Source: DASPNM01 sp035626515
Lineage (GTDB): Bacteria > Bacteroidota > Bacteroidia > Chitinophagales > Chitinophagaceae
Assembly (NCBI GenBank): GCA_035626515.1
Contig: DASPNM010000023.1
Coordinates: 62,001 to 126,000 of the forward strand
DNA: 64,000 nucleotides
Direction: 5' to 3'
Part shown: one piece after another, positions 8,303 through 15,775 of the stretch
Layout of the letters: every line of letters begins with the position of its first letter
Numbering within the stretch: position 1 is the first letter of the stretch
Position numbers and translations under genes: made by a program
Notes under the pieces: model-generated
Seen by the model: the letters and a program-made list of their open reading frames with translations, nothing else
The model's database searches: none
What the model was told of the DNA's origin: nothing

Positions 8303-8569
8303 ATGAAAAAAGGTATTCACCCCAATAGTTATCGCCTGGTCGTCTTCAAGGATATGAGCAACGGGCACATGTTCCTGAGCAGGTCTACTGCGGCGTCGAA
8401 AGAAACGGTAAAGTGGGAGGACGGCAACGAATATCCGCTGGTGAAACTCGAGATCTCCAATACGTCGCATCCTTTTTTTACCGGTAAGAACATGCTGGTA
8501 GACACGGCCGGTCGCATTGACAAGTTCAAGAAGAAATACGAAAAGAAGGCTCCCGTTCAAAAGAGCTGA
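8303..8569 (+). CDS. rpmE2: 50S ribosomal protein L31, type B
   Basis: Component of the large ribosomal subunit at the intersubunit bridge region. The ATG at 8303 gives MKKGIHPNSYRLVVFKDMSN, with SHPFFTGKNMLVDTAGRIDKFKKKY near the end, both typical of L31. It contains no cysteine at all, so it is the zinc-independent type B form; type A carries a zinc-binding Cys set. 88 residues is normal. In other bacteria the cysteine-free form can be induced on zinc starvation; no Zur-like operator was recognised here. It has its own promoter in front and a strong terminator behind. Confidence 0.95.
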   Translation: MKKGIHPNSYRLVVFKDMSNGHMFLSRSTAASKETVKWEDGNEYPLVKLEISNTSHPFFTGKNMLVDTAGRIDKFKKKYEKKAPVQKS

Positions 8570-8632
8570 TCCATCGTTTTACGATGAGTATCCGAATAGC
8601 TCAAGGAGTTTTGTTTTTCATGGCTATACTTT

Positions 8633-8666
8633 AGACCTCCCGATTCTTCGGGAGGTCTTATTTTTG
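8633..8666 (+). terminator. Rho-independent terminator after rpmE2, overlapping a -7 box
   Basis: AGACCTCCCGA (8633-8643) and TCGGGAGGTCT (8648-8658) form a perfect 11-bp stem with a TTCT loop, followed by TTATTTTTG. The tail contains TATTTTTG (8659-8666), a perfect -7 consensus only 10 bases before the next ATG. Confidence 0.9.
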
Positions 8667-8676
8667 TCGCCACACA

Positions 8677-9855
8677 ATGGACAAGCTGATCTTTTCGGAA
8701 GAATTCTGTCAACCGGAAAATCTGCATCCCTTTACACTCACCCGCCAGATCCAGGACATTCGCGTCGGCATTCTTACCATTCGCGAAAAATGGGAAAAAA
8801 TGTTCGGTCTTCCGTCTTTCGACAAAAAGGAAGACGATTACAAGGACCTTGACCGGTCGGTTTACATCGATAACGCCGTCGGAAATGGCGCCTGCTTTAT
8901 TATTCACGGAAACGTTCTGCCTACCGCGAGGCTGGTCAAACTTGCGCGTCGCCTGCGGGACGGGGAATTCATCGCAACCCGGAGCGGGATGGGAATTCTC
9001 TTTCGCATTACGAAGAAACAGATTCAGGACAAGCATAAGATCATTGTCACACGCGCCGTCGCGCTCGAAGAGGAGGTGCAGACGATCCAGTATCCTTGGG
9101 ATATTTTCCGCCTCAATGACTGGGCGATCCGCCAGGATTTTTCCCTGCTGATCAAAAAAAGAAAATCGCAGCCGATTTCACGGACAAATAAGGTAGTAGG
9201 AAGAGGGAACGTGTTCCTTGAAAAAGGCGCTCGCGTCGAACATTGCGTGCTGAACGCGGCTGCGGGCCCGATATACATCGGCAGACAGGCAGAGATCATG
9301 GAAGGGGCGATGATCCGCGGACCTTTTGCAATGGGAGCGGATTCCTGCGTGAAAATGGGTGCCCGGATCTATGGCGCGACGACGCTCGGGCCGGGCTGCG
9401 TGGTGGGCGGCGAGGTAAAAAATTCGGTCTTGTTTGGCTATTCCAATAAAGCGCACGACGGTTACCTGGGCGATTCTGTCGTAGGCGAGTGGTGCAACCT
9501 TGGGGCAGGAACAACAAACTCGAACCTGAAGAACAACGCGAGCGATGTTCAGCTCTGGACTCCTCGCGGCCGCGTGAACGCCGGCAGGAAATGCGGCATC
9601 ATGATGGGAGATTATACCCGGACGGCCATCAACACTTCCTTTACGACGGGAACTGTCGTGGGCGTTTGCAGTAATGTATTCGGAACGGGTCTCACACCTG
9701 CTTACATCCCAAGCTTTTCCTGGGGAAGCGACGGGATTCAGCGTTACGAATTCGAGAAGGCAATACCAGATATCGATGACTGGAAGCAGCTCAAGGGTAA
9801 ACGAATCACGGAGAATGAAAAATTGATACTAAAGCACGTTTTTGACAATTATTGA
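8677..9855 (+). CDS. GlmU-like sugar nucleotidyltransferase/acyltransferase (Bacteroidota alternative GlmU type)
   Basis: The N-terminal half (about 1-170) has a degenerate nucleotidyltransferase-like start, LIFSEEFCQPENLHPFTLTR, without the classical GGxGTR loop. The C-terminal half, from about 180, is a left-handed beta-helix with hexapeptide repeats (IYIGRQAEIMEGAMIRGPFA, GARIYGATTLGPGCVVGGEV) and a GAGTTNSNLKNN segment resembling the GlmU acetyltransferase active site. This matches the family annotated in Bacteroidota as UDP-GlcNAc diphosphorylase/GlcN-1-P N-acetyltransferase, feeding peptidoglycan and LPS precursors. 392 residues. It is followed within 5 bases by tpiA on the same strand. 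Confidence 0.8.
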   Translation: MDKLIFSEEFCQPENLHPFTLTRQIQDIRVGILTIREKWEKMFGLPSFDKKEDDYKDLDRSVYIDNAVGNGACFIIHGNVLPTARLVKLARRLRDGEFIATRSGMGILFRITKKQIQDKHKIIVTRAVALEEEVQTIQYPWDIFRLNDWAIRQDFSLLIKKRKSQPISRTNKVVGRGNVFLEKGARVEHCVLNAAAGPIYIGRQAEIMEGAMIRGPFAMGADSCVKMGARIYGATTLGPGCVVGGEVKNSVLFGYSNKAHDGYLGDSVVGEWCNLGAGTTNSNLKNNASDVQLWTPRGRVNAGRKCGIMMGDYTRTAINTSFTTGTVVGVCSNVFGTGLTPAYIPSFSWGSDGIQRYEFEKAIPDIDDWKQLKGKRITENEKLILKHVFDNY

Positions 9856-9860
9856 ATTGT

Positions 9861-10622
9861 ATGAGGACACAAATCGCCGCTGGCAACTGGAAAATGAATT
9901 GTACTTACCAGGAAGCCGAACGTTTGATTGACGCAGTTCTCAACGCCGGCGTGTCGTTACCGGATCACCAGAAGGTGATCTTTGCCGTGCCTTTCCCTTT
10001 TTTGCTGATGACTCGAAGCCGCCTTGAGAACGAGCCCGGCTGTTACGTGGCCGCGCAGAACTGCCACCATGAACGCTTTGGAGCTTTTACCGGCGAAATT
10101 TCGGCGCCCATGCTGCACTCCATCGCTGTGCTGTACTGCATCGTCGGTCACAGCGAGCGAAGGGAATACAATGCAGAGACCCACCCGGTGCTTGCCGAAA
10201 AGGTGAACCGATGTTTTGAGAATTTCATAACGCCCATTTTCTGCTGCGGGGAACCGCTGGCGGTCCGCGAAACCGGCGGTCAAAATGAATTCGTTGATGC
10301 GCAGCTGAGGGATTCGCTCTTTCATCTTCCTTCGGAGAAGATTCGCAATCTGATCATTGCTTACGAGCCCGTCTGGGCCATCGGAACTGGTCGCAATGCA
10401 ACAGCAGACCAGGCGCAGGAAATGCATGCGCACATCCGCTCTATTTTGAGCGCACAGTATGGCCGGGACGTGGCAGATTCTATACCCATCCTTTACGGCG
10501 GAAGTGTCAAGAGCGGAAACTCGCGGGAGCTTTTTTCCGCGCCGGATGTGGACGGCGGCCTGGTGGGAGGGGCTTCCCTGATACCGGAGGACTTCGTTGC
10601 AATTATCCGCGCACTTAAATAG
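9861..10622 (+). CDS. tpiA: Triosephosphate isomerase
   Basis: Interconverts dihydroxyacetone phosphate and glyceraldehyde-3-phosphate. All three catalytic parts are visible: Lys in AAGNWKMN (residue 11 region), His in CIVGHSERR, and Glu in IIAYEPVWAIGTG, plus the phosphate-binding LYGGSVKSGNS and DGGLVGGASL. The ATG at 9861 gives MRTQIAAGNWKMN; the in-frame ATG at 9852 lies inside the end of the preceding gene and adds only three residues. 253 residues is standard. It is probably in an operon with the upstream GlmU-like gene, and a small membrane ORF follows 2 bases after the stop. Confidence 0.97.
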   Translation: MRTQIAAGNWKMNCTYQEAERLIDAVLNAGVSLPDHQKVIFAVPFPFLLMTRSRLENEPGCYVAAQNCHHERFGAFTGEISAPMLHSIAVLYCIVGHSERREYNAETHPVLAEKVNRCFENFITPIFCCGEPLAVRETGGQNEFVDAQLRDSLFHLPSEKIRNLIIAYEPVWAIGTGRNATADQAQEMHAHIRSILSAQYGRDVADSIPILYGGSVKSGNSRELFSAPDVDGGLVGGASLIPEDFVAIIRALK

Positions 10623-10624
10623 CT

Positions 10625-11059
10625 TTGCAGTTCAATCGCTCCTTAATCGCCAGTCCCTATTATATCGTCGTCCGCCGGCGAGGCCAGGCTCTTCTCAGCT
10701 TTTTCAAGCTGCGGCTGATCGTGGACAGGAAAGATATTTACCCGCTTGGCGGAAACACCATTGTAATTCCGGTCTCGGGTACGGATGCGAACATTGTGGC
10801 CACCGACGGATTTCATTTTACGCGTCCGCTCCAGCTTCATTACGATCGCCCCGGGTACTACGAACTGTCGGTTTGCTGCGCCATTGACGATCTCGAGCTC
10901 CTCGGGGGCGGATTTCTCCTGGTTTTCTTTTACCTCACCGGCTTCTTCACAGACCTCTTCGTGCTGAAGCTGCTTAGCTTTATCCCGGTGCTTTACTTTT
11001 TGTTCCGGTATTATTTCAGCCGGCGGAGCTTCATCCGCTTCGTGCCTGCAAGACGTTGA
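10625..11059 (+). CDS. Hypothetical small membrane protein
   Basis: Not recognised. The frame opens with a TTG immediately after the tpiA stop, which suggests translational coupling. The first 90 residues are a soluble, basic beta-rich part (YYIVVRRRGQALLSFFKLRL, YPLGGNTIVIPVSG). Two adjacent hydrophobic helices follow, about 92-112 (GGGFLLVFFYLTGFFTDLFV) and 113-130 (KLLSFIPVLYFLFRYYF), then a basic tail with FVPARR. 144 residues. The layout suggests a small inner-membrane protein with a cytoplasmic N-terminal domain. The start is uncertain because no ATG lies near. Confidence 0.6.
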   Translation: MQFNRSLIASPYYIVVRRRGQALLSFFKLRLIVDRKDIYPLGGNTIVIPVSGTDANIVATDGFHFTRPLQLHYDRPGYYELSVCCAIDDLELLGGGFLLVFFYLTGFFTDLFVLKLLSFIPVLYFLFRYYFSRRSFIRFVPARR

Positions 11060-11094
11060 GTCTCGCAGGCACGCGAAATAAGCACCCTCATATT

Positions 11095-11124
11095 TTGACC
11101 GCTGTCAGCACTGGACTATTTTTA
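11095..11124 (+). promoter_or_regulatory. Candidate promoter of the glycosyltransferase gene
   Basis: TTG (11095-11097), 19 bases, then TATTTTTA (11117-11124), one mismatch from TAnnTTTG. The -7 box ends only 5 bases before the ATG at 11130, so transcription would start about at the start codon. Confidence 0.45.
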
Positions 11125-11129
11125 TACGG

Positions 11130-12269
11130 ATGGCGAGGAAACGCGTTCTGTGGCTTTGCAGCTGGTATCCCAGGCAGGCGGACCGGTACACCGGCGACTT
11201 CATTCAGCGGCATGCGCGGGCGGCGGCGCTCCACCACGACATACACGTGGTTCACGTAGCACTGGTGGACCGTAACATCTCATTGCGGGGCGCGGAACAG
11301 AAATTTGTTGAGGGAGTGGATGAGCGCATCGTGTACGTGAAACGGAGTAACTCATTCGCCGGCCGTTTGTTGAACCATCGCCGTATTTTGCAGGCGTACC
11401 GTAAGGCGGTCGTTGAGTTTGTAGATCAAAAAGGCAGACCCGACCTGCTTCATGTTCACATTCCCATGAAAGCCGGTCTTGCAGGGCTATGGGCCAAAAA
11501 AAAATATGGCGTTCCGATGCTTGTGACGGAACATTGGGGAATCTACAACGAAGTGGTCGAAGATCGTTTCAGTGCCCGCGGCCGGATGTTCCGTGCCCTT
11601 ACCACAAAAATTCTCGCCGGAGCTGATCAATTTGTAAGCGTCAGCGAATTCCTTGTCACAGCCCTCAAAAACTATGTAGCAGTTCCGGAAGCGAGGATAA
11701 TTCCGAACACGGTTGACTCACGTTGGTTTTATTATAAGGAGCGTCAGCCTGCGCCGTTTCGCTTCATTCATGTTTCGAACCTCGCGCCATTGAAGAATGT
11801 GCAAGGCATACTTCGTGCATTCTCTCAGGTCGTACACGAAAAGGAAGCGGAACTTGTTATTGTCGGAAACCAGGACAACCGGATGGAGGCTTTTGCGGCA
11901 GCCCTGGGAGTGCCGCAGGGCTCGGTTCGGTTTCGGGGAGAAGTTCCCTACGAACAGGTAGCGGTGGAAATGCAATCGTCGAACTGCCTGGTACTGTTCA
12001 GTCAGATTGAAAATTCCCCCTGCGTCATTCCTGAGGCATTTTGCTGCGGACTACCGGTAATAGCAACCACTGTGGGAGGAATTCCCGAACTCGTGAACGA
12101 TCGGAACGGCTTGCTTGTTGCGCCTGTCCATGAAGAAAAGCTGGCTGCTGCGATGAAAACGATGATAAGCCATTACCAGCGGTACGACCGCCAACGGATT
12201 GCCATAGATGCCCGGGCACAGTTTAGCTTCGAAAGCGTGGGACGAAGCTTCGATAAGTTATACCAGTAA
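11130..12269 (+). CDS. Glycosyltransferase, family 4 (GT-B fold)
   Basis: Probable retaining glycosyltransferase for surface polysaccharide or LPS sugars; donor and acceptor are unknown. The N-terminal Rossmann half starts MARKRVLWLCSWYPRQADRY, with the acceptor-side segment LLHVHIPMKAGLAG and TEHWGIYN near 120-145. The C-terminal half has the GT4 layout: RFIHVSNLAPLKNVQGILRAF (about 220) and a nucleotide-sugar site with EX7E-like residues, SPCVIPEAFCCGLPVIATTVGGIPE (about 295-320). 379 residues is usual. An in-frame start upstream is absent, so the ATG at 11130 stands, although a promoter-like box ends just before it. Confidence 0.88.
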   Translation: MARKRVLWLCSWYPRQADRYTGDFIQRHARAAALHHDIHVVHVALVDRNISLRGAEQKFVEGVDERIVYVKRSNSFAGRLLNHRRILQAYRKAVVEFVDQKGRPDLLHVHIPMKAGLAGLWAKKKYGVPMLVTEHWGIYNEVVEDRFSARGRMFRALTTKILAGADQFVSVSEFLVTALKNYVAVPEARIIPNTVDSRWFYYKERQPAPFRFIHVSNLAPLKNVQGILRAFSQVVHEKEAELVIVGNQDNRMEAFAAALGVPQGSVRFRGEVPYEQVAVEMQSSNCLVLFSQIENSPCVIPEAFCCGLPVIATTVGGIPELVNDRNGLLVAPVHEEKLAAAMKTMISHYQRYDRQRIAIDARAQFSFESVGRSFDKLYQ

Positions 12270-12297
12270 AGTCGAAAGTCAGAAGTCAAAAGAATTT
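12270..12297. repeat. Short drifting 7-bp tandem repeat
   Basis: Directly after the glycosyltransferase stop are the heptamers AGTCGAA, AGTCAGA and AGTCAAA, then the diverged AGAATTT. The same kind of drifting heptamer array recurs at 20088, 33891, 45425 and 45522. Confidence 0.5.
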
Positions 12298-12343
12298 GTA
12301 CTGCTGACCCGCAGTCCGAACGGCGACCCTTCATTATTGATTT

Positions 12344-12607
12344 TTATTTGTGGGCGTCTTTCAGGCTGTTAATCAGGGACACGTATTCCGTCATCGCCTG
12401 CTCCCGCGATTTGCCTTTCTGTTCCGTCCAGGCAGTGTGCTTTGCCTGCCCCACAAAATCAAAGCCCGAAGGTGGATCGGAATGAACGTCGCCTTCCGTG
12501 GCTTGCTTATACAGGGAATAGAGCTGCAGGAGCGTGGCATTATCGGGCCGCGACGAGAGGTTCTTGCTGTCGGCTACTGCGGTTTCAAAATCTTCTTTGA
12601 GACCCAT
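12344..12607 (-). CDS. Acyl-CoA-binding protein (ACBP family)
   Basis: Small four-helix protein that binds long-chain acyl-CoA esters and buffers their cytosolic pool. The family signature is plain: LLQLYSLYKQATEGDVH around residues 26-42, the equivalent of YKQATVGD. It is followed by FDFVGQAKHTAWTEQKGKSREQAM with the conserved Ala, Trp and Lys positions. The 87-residue length is exactly that of free-standing ACBPs. It starts 2 bases after the stop of the secreted CotH-like gene and is the last gene of a minus-strand run that also holds a phosphatase and an MFS transporter. Confidence 0.93.
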   Translation of the reverse strand: MGLKEDFETAVADSKNLSSRPDNATLLQLYSLYKQATEGDVHSDPPSGFDFVGQAKHTAWTEQKGKSREQAMTEYVSLINSLKDAHK

Positions 12608-12609
12608 TT

Positions 12610-13629
12610 CTATTTGAGCTGCGTGTTGTTGATGAAAATATCCTGAACCTGTCGGCGGTCGTCAATGATCTGGTAAAATTCTTCAATATACTTCACCAAC
12701 CCCTGCCGTTCGCGTTCCTTAAGCAGATGAAAACTGCTGATCAGGTTGATGATCGCAGACTTCTTACTGTGAAATACTGCAAAAACTCTTTCGAGCTCTT
12801 CCAGGGTCCTGGGGTACCCCCGATAGACCCGCTCGGTCACCGACTGAGTACCGAGTTGTTCGGCTGGTGTCGCATAGCTGGCATTCACGAAGCCGGAATG
12901 ATCGAAATCGTAGGGAACTGCGTATGGAGGCGAAGTGGGGGTTTCGGGACTGCAGATCAGCTTCAGGTTATGCACTGTTGTCGGATTGATTCCCCAATCG
13001 CCGTTGCTGATCATGTATTGGAATATGGCAACCTTGGTGAGCAGGTCCCGGTCGGTATACTTTGAGCTTGTAAGCACCTGATCGCTCATCATACATCCAT
13101 TTCTTTTTGCCATATCCTTGTCGTCCTCGATGAGAAAAGCGTGCTGCGCAAAAGGTTTCACTTTGCCCCGTGTATCGGTATAGTTGACGTGAAGCAGCCG
13201 CACCCGGAAGCTCTTTTCTTCAAGCAGGTTGTAAATCTTGTAGATCAGGTATTCCTTAAGCACAAGCTGGTCGTCGTCTTTTCCGGTACCGCAGCCGATC
13301 ACCATTTTGAGCTTCCCGAGGTTGTTCAGTCGCGGCGATCCAGGATTGCGGAAATTGAGCCGCAGCGGCGGGATGTAGCAATTCTCTCTCCGGAAGTGCC
13401 CGCGTGCGGCAACGGTGATCTCTTCCTTTATCGAATCTCCGCCCGGAAAAACCAGTGTCACCATGGCCGGCTGATATATATCCAGCTTTTTTTCTGTCTG
13501 CAGCTTCCTGATGTCCGTGGAAAGCGACAGTTGGATCGCCCCTTCGTCAGTAAAGAACCGGACGCTGTCGACCGGTTGCGCCGATGCGACGCCGGCAAGC
13601 AGCGTCAACGCGAAAAACATTCTTTTCAT
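12610..13629 (-). CDS. Secreted protein with distant CotH-kinase-like features
   Basis: Signal peptide MKRMFFALTLLAGVASAQ, then 320 exported residues. Three features recall the spore-coat CotH kinase fold: a basic segment ARGHFRRENCYIPPLRLNF (about 75-95), FQYMISNGDWGINPTTVHNLKL with N and D near the centre, and PYDFDHSGFVNASYA (about 245) in the place of the metal-binding Asp pair. The resemblance is weak, and I would not claim kinase activity. It sits between the PafA-like phosphatase (46 bases upstream) and ACBP (2 bases downstream), so it is probably cotranscribed with both. Confidence 0.5.
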   Translation of the reverse strand: MKRMFFALTLLAGVASAQPVDSVRFFTDEGAIQLSLSTDIRKLQTEKKLDIYQPAMVTLVFPGGDSIKEEITVAARGHFRRENCYIPPLRLNFRNPGSPRLNNLGKLKMVIGCGTGKDDDQLVLKEYLIYKIYNLLEEKSFRVRLLHVNYTDTRGKVKPFAQHAFLIEDDKDMAKRNGCMMSDQVLTSSKYTDRDLLTKVAIFQYMISNGDWGINPTTVHNLKLICSPETPTSPPYAVPYDFDHSGFVNASYATPAEQLGTQSVTERVYRGYPRTLEELERVFAVFHSKKSAIINLISSFHLLKERERQGLVKYIEEFYQIIDDRRQVQDIFINNTQLK

Positions 13630-13675
13630 GGTGAGGTGCTTTTGGTAAACGGAAGTTAAACAGAAAAACGCAATC

Positions 13676-15286
13676 TCACTTCAGCACTTCGGGTATCGGC
13701 TGACCGACGCAGCCGCTGGGAAGCTGTACGTGCAGCAGTGCGGCCAATGTCGGAGCGATATCGGACATATTCACCGTTCGTTGTGATTTCCCTTTCCGGA
13801 TTCCCCAGCCATACCAAAGCAGGGGAATGTGGCTGTCGTATGGATTCCAAAGCCCGTGAGTAGTGCCCGTATTGTTGTAAGCGTCTATGTAATGGGATTG
13901 GAGGATCAGCTGAATGTCGCCCGACCGGCCGGGATAATAGCTGTTGTTTAATCGTTCCCGGAGCAGGGAAGGAAGAGGCACGGTATTAAGCTCGGCGAGT
14001 GGAAAGGCCCGGGCAATCCCCGGTTGGCCGGCAAGCTGTTCGACGATCCGGTTGGTAATCGTGCGACGGTCGATCCCTGCCGAGTCGATAGCCCGCACAT
14101 CAAGGGATAGCTGGTAATTGCTGTTGCTTAAAATAAGTTTGTGCAGCCCGAATTTCTCGGCAAGCGAGCGATTCATTGATTCGACAATGCTTCCCATGAA
14201 AACCCGGCCCGCCGGGATCTTGTTTTCCTGAAGGAACTCCGGAATTTCTGCAACGCCGTGATCGGCGCTCAAAAAAACGCTGTAGTGACCGCGACCCACC
14301 CTCGCATCCAGGAAATTGAAGAGCTCTCCAAGCTCGCGGTCAAGGCGAATGTAGGTATCTTCCACCTCGACCGAGTTCGGTCCAAACGCATGCCCGATGT
14401 GATCCGGTGGAGAATAGCTCAGCGCAAGCAAGTCGGTAAATTCATCGGCTCCCAGTTTCTCGCCCAGGATCGCGGCGCGCGCAAATTGCGTGGTAAGCGA
14501 GTTTCCGTGGGGCGTGGTTGCAATGGCTGCGTAATCTCTGTTTTCAAAACGGGAAAGGTCGTACGGGAAACTTTGTCCAAATTTTTTTTCCTCAAATGCC
14601 TTTACATCCGCACTGCTTTGACGGTAGCTGTCAATCGGGTAAACGAGCTTCCACCCCTCGCGGTAGAATTTGTTTGGCCATTTCTGTGCATTGAAATCAG
14701 CCACCCATTTTGGAAGAGCGGCCATATAATAGGTGCTCGTGATCCAGTTTCCCGTCGTGTTGTCGTACCAGTAAGCAGTACCGTTGTGCCCGGCCGGTAG
14801 GATGCTGCCGCGGTCCTTCATCCCAATGCCGATCACTTTGCTGCGAAAATTCGTGGCCAGTCGCAATTCGTCCCCGATCGTCGTAACGACAAGGTTTCGC
14901 GGGCTCATGCGTCCGTTTGTCGAACTGCTGCCGACCGTCGACACCGCCTGGTCTTCGACGCAATAAACCGACCGCATTGCCTTTCGGTCCCACCATGCAT
15001 TGCCGGTGATGCCAGAAATGGACGGCACAGTACCCGTGTACACACAGGTATGACCAACGCCTGTAACCGTGGGAGTGTAGTCGATCATGGCCTGCTCACA
15101 GGAAAAACCCTCGCCAAGCATTCTTTTGAATCCTCCCTGTGGACTGAAACGGTCGTAGTAACGGTAGAGAAAATCCCAACGCATCTGGTCCACCATGATG
15201 CCTACCACCAGCTTTGGACGTGCGGGCTGGGCGAAAATGCAATTGGAAATGATTGCTACGCAAAAAACAAGTAGCGTCCTGATCAT
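13676..15286 (-). CDS. PafA-type alkaline phosphatase family protein
   Basis: Periplasmic phosphomonoesterase of the alkaline phosphatase superfamily. The ATG at 15286 opens a signal peptide (MIRTLLVFCVAIISNCIFAQ), then VVGIMVDQMRWDFLYRYYDR with the first metal Asp. A Thr nucleophile lies in YTPTVTGVGHTCVYTG (near residue 75), Asn in GITGNAWWD, the Lys/Arg pair in GMKDRGSILPAGHNG, metal ligands in PPDHIGHAFGP, and the last in LSADHGVAEIP. This is the PafA arrangement (Thr nucleophile, Lys-x-Arg) rather than PhoA. 536 residues is typical. It lies between a DsrE protein and a secreted CotH-like protein in a five-gene minus-strand run. Confidence 0.9.
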   Translation of the reverse strand: MIRTLLVFCVAIISNCIFAQPARPKLVVGIMVDQMRWDFLYRYYDRFSPQGGFKRMLGEGFSCEQAMIDYTPTVTGVGHTCVYTGTVPSISGITGNAWWDRKAMRSVYCVEDQAVSTVGSSSTNGRMSPRNLVVTTIGDELRLATNFRSKVIGIGMKDRGSILPAGHNGTAYWYDNTTGNWITSTYYMAALPKWVADFNAQKWPNKFYREGWKLVYPIDSYRQSSADVKAFEEKKFGQSFPYDLSRFENRDYAAIATTPHGNSLTTQFARAAILGEKLGADEFTDLLALSYSPPDHIGHAFGPNSVEVEDTYIRLDRELGELFNFLDARVGRGHYSVFLSADHGVAEIPEFLQENKIPAGRVFMGSIVESMNRSLAEKFGLHKLILSNSNYQLSLDVRAIDSAGIDRRTITNRIVEQLAGQPGIARAFPLAELNTVPLPSLLRERLNNSYYPGRSGDIQLILQSHYIDAYNNTGTTHGLWNPYDSHIPLLWYGWGIRKGKSQRTVNMSDIAPTLAALLHVQLPSGCVGQPIPEVLK

Positions 15287-15341
15287 AAGGGCGATTTTGA
15301 CAAATGTAATTGGAATGCGGAATCGATGTGCAGGAAAAGGG

Positions 15342-15749
15342 TCAGAGTCCCGCTTTGATGTACCCCCATCCCTGTTTTTGCCGCTGGATGATCTCATAGA
15401 TGCCGTCACTTACCGTTTCGATACCGGGCAACAGCTCGTTGCCGGCGATTCCCTGGTTCTTGAGCGCCACGCCGCAAACTTTGAAACGAACGTTTTTACT
15501 CTGAAGCAGTTTGAGCACCGTGGACTCTACGGGTGAACCTCCACGGCGGGCCATGTGCACGCCCTGGCCGTACATCACTACTTCCAGCTGCGCCTGTGGT
15601 TCTGTCTGTGCGATGCCGCCGACCCACCGCAGGAGCGCTTTGTGGTCCATCGAATCTCTGCTCGTGAGATCGAACACTACTTTGTAGTCGGATTGCGCCG
15701 CGGCCAGGATCGGCATCAGAAACAGCAAACAAAACAGCTGTTTTCTCAT
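15342..15749 (-). CDS. Exported DsrE/DsrF-like family protein
   Basis: A signal peptide (MRKQLFCLLFLMPILAAAQS) starts at the ATG at 15749. The mature part has the DsrE-like fold: VVFDLTSRDSMDHKALLRWVGG, LEVVMYGQGVHMARRGGS, and a cysteine in NVRFKVCGVALKNQGI near residue 95. It ends in ISDGIYEIIQRQKQGWGYIKAGL-like text that is common in this group. 135 residues. Family members bind or transfer sulfur, but with one cysteine and an export signal the substrate here is unknown. It is 26 bases below the MFS gene and 55 above the phosphatase gene. Confidence 0.8.
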   Translation of the reverse strand: MRKQLFCLLFLMPILAAAQSDYKVVFDLTSRDSMDHKALLRWVGGIAQTEPQAQLEVVMYGQGVHMARRGGSPVESTVLKLLQSKNVRFKVCGVALKNQGIAGNELLPGIETVSDGIYEIIQRQKQGWGYIKAGL

Positions 15750-15775
15750 AACGGGATTATTTGCCCTAAAAGTTA

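Noticed and set aside
8088..8306. 72-residue frame upstream of L31, ending in ATGA overlap with rpmE2
   Set aside because: Weak codon pattern, no family resemblance, and the frame runs through the structured region and the strong rpmE2 promoter. Kept only as an alternative explanation of the gap.
12610..13629. Calling the secreted protein a CotH kinase outright
   Set aside because: Only scattered similarity to CotH motifs; the call was kept as distant resemblance.
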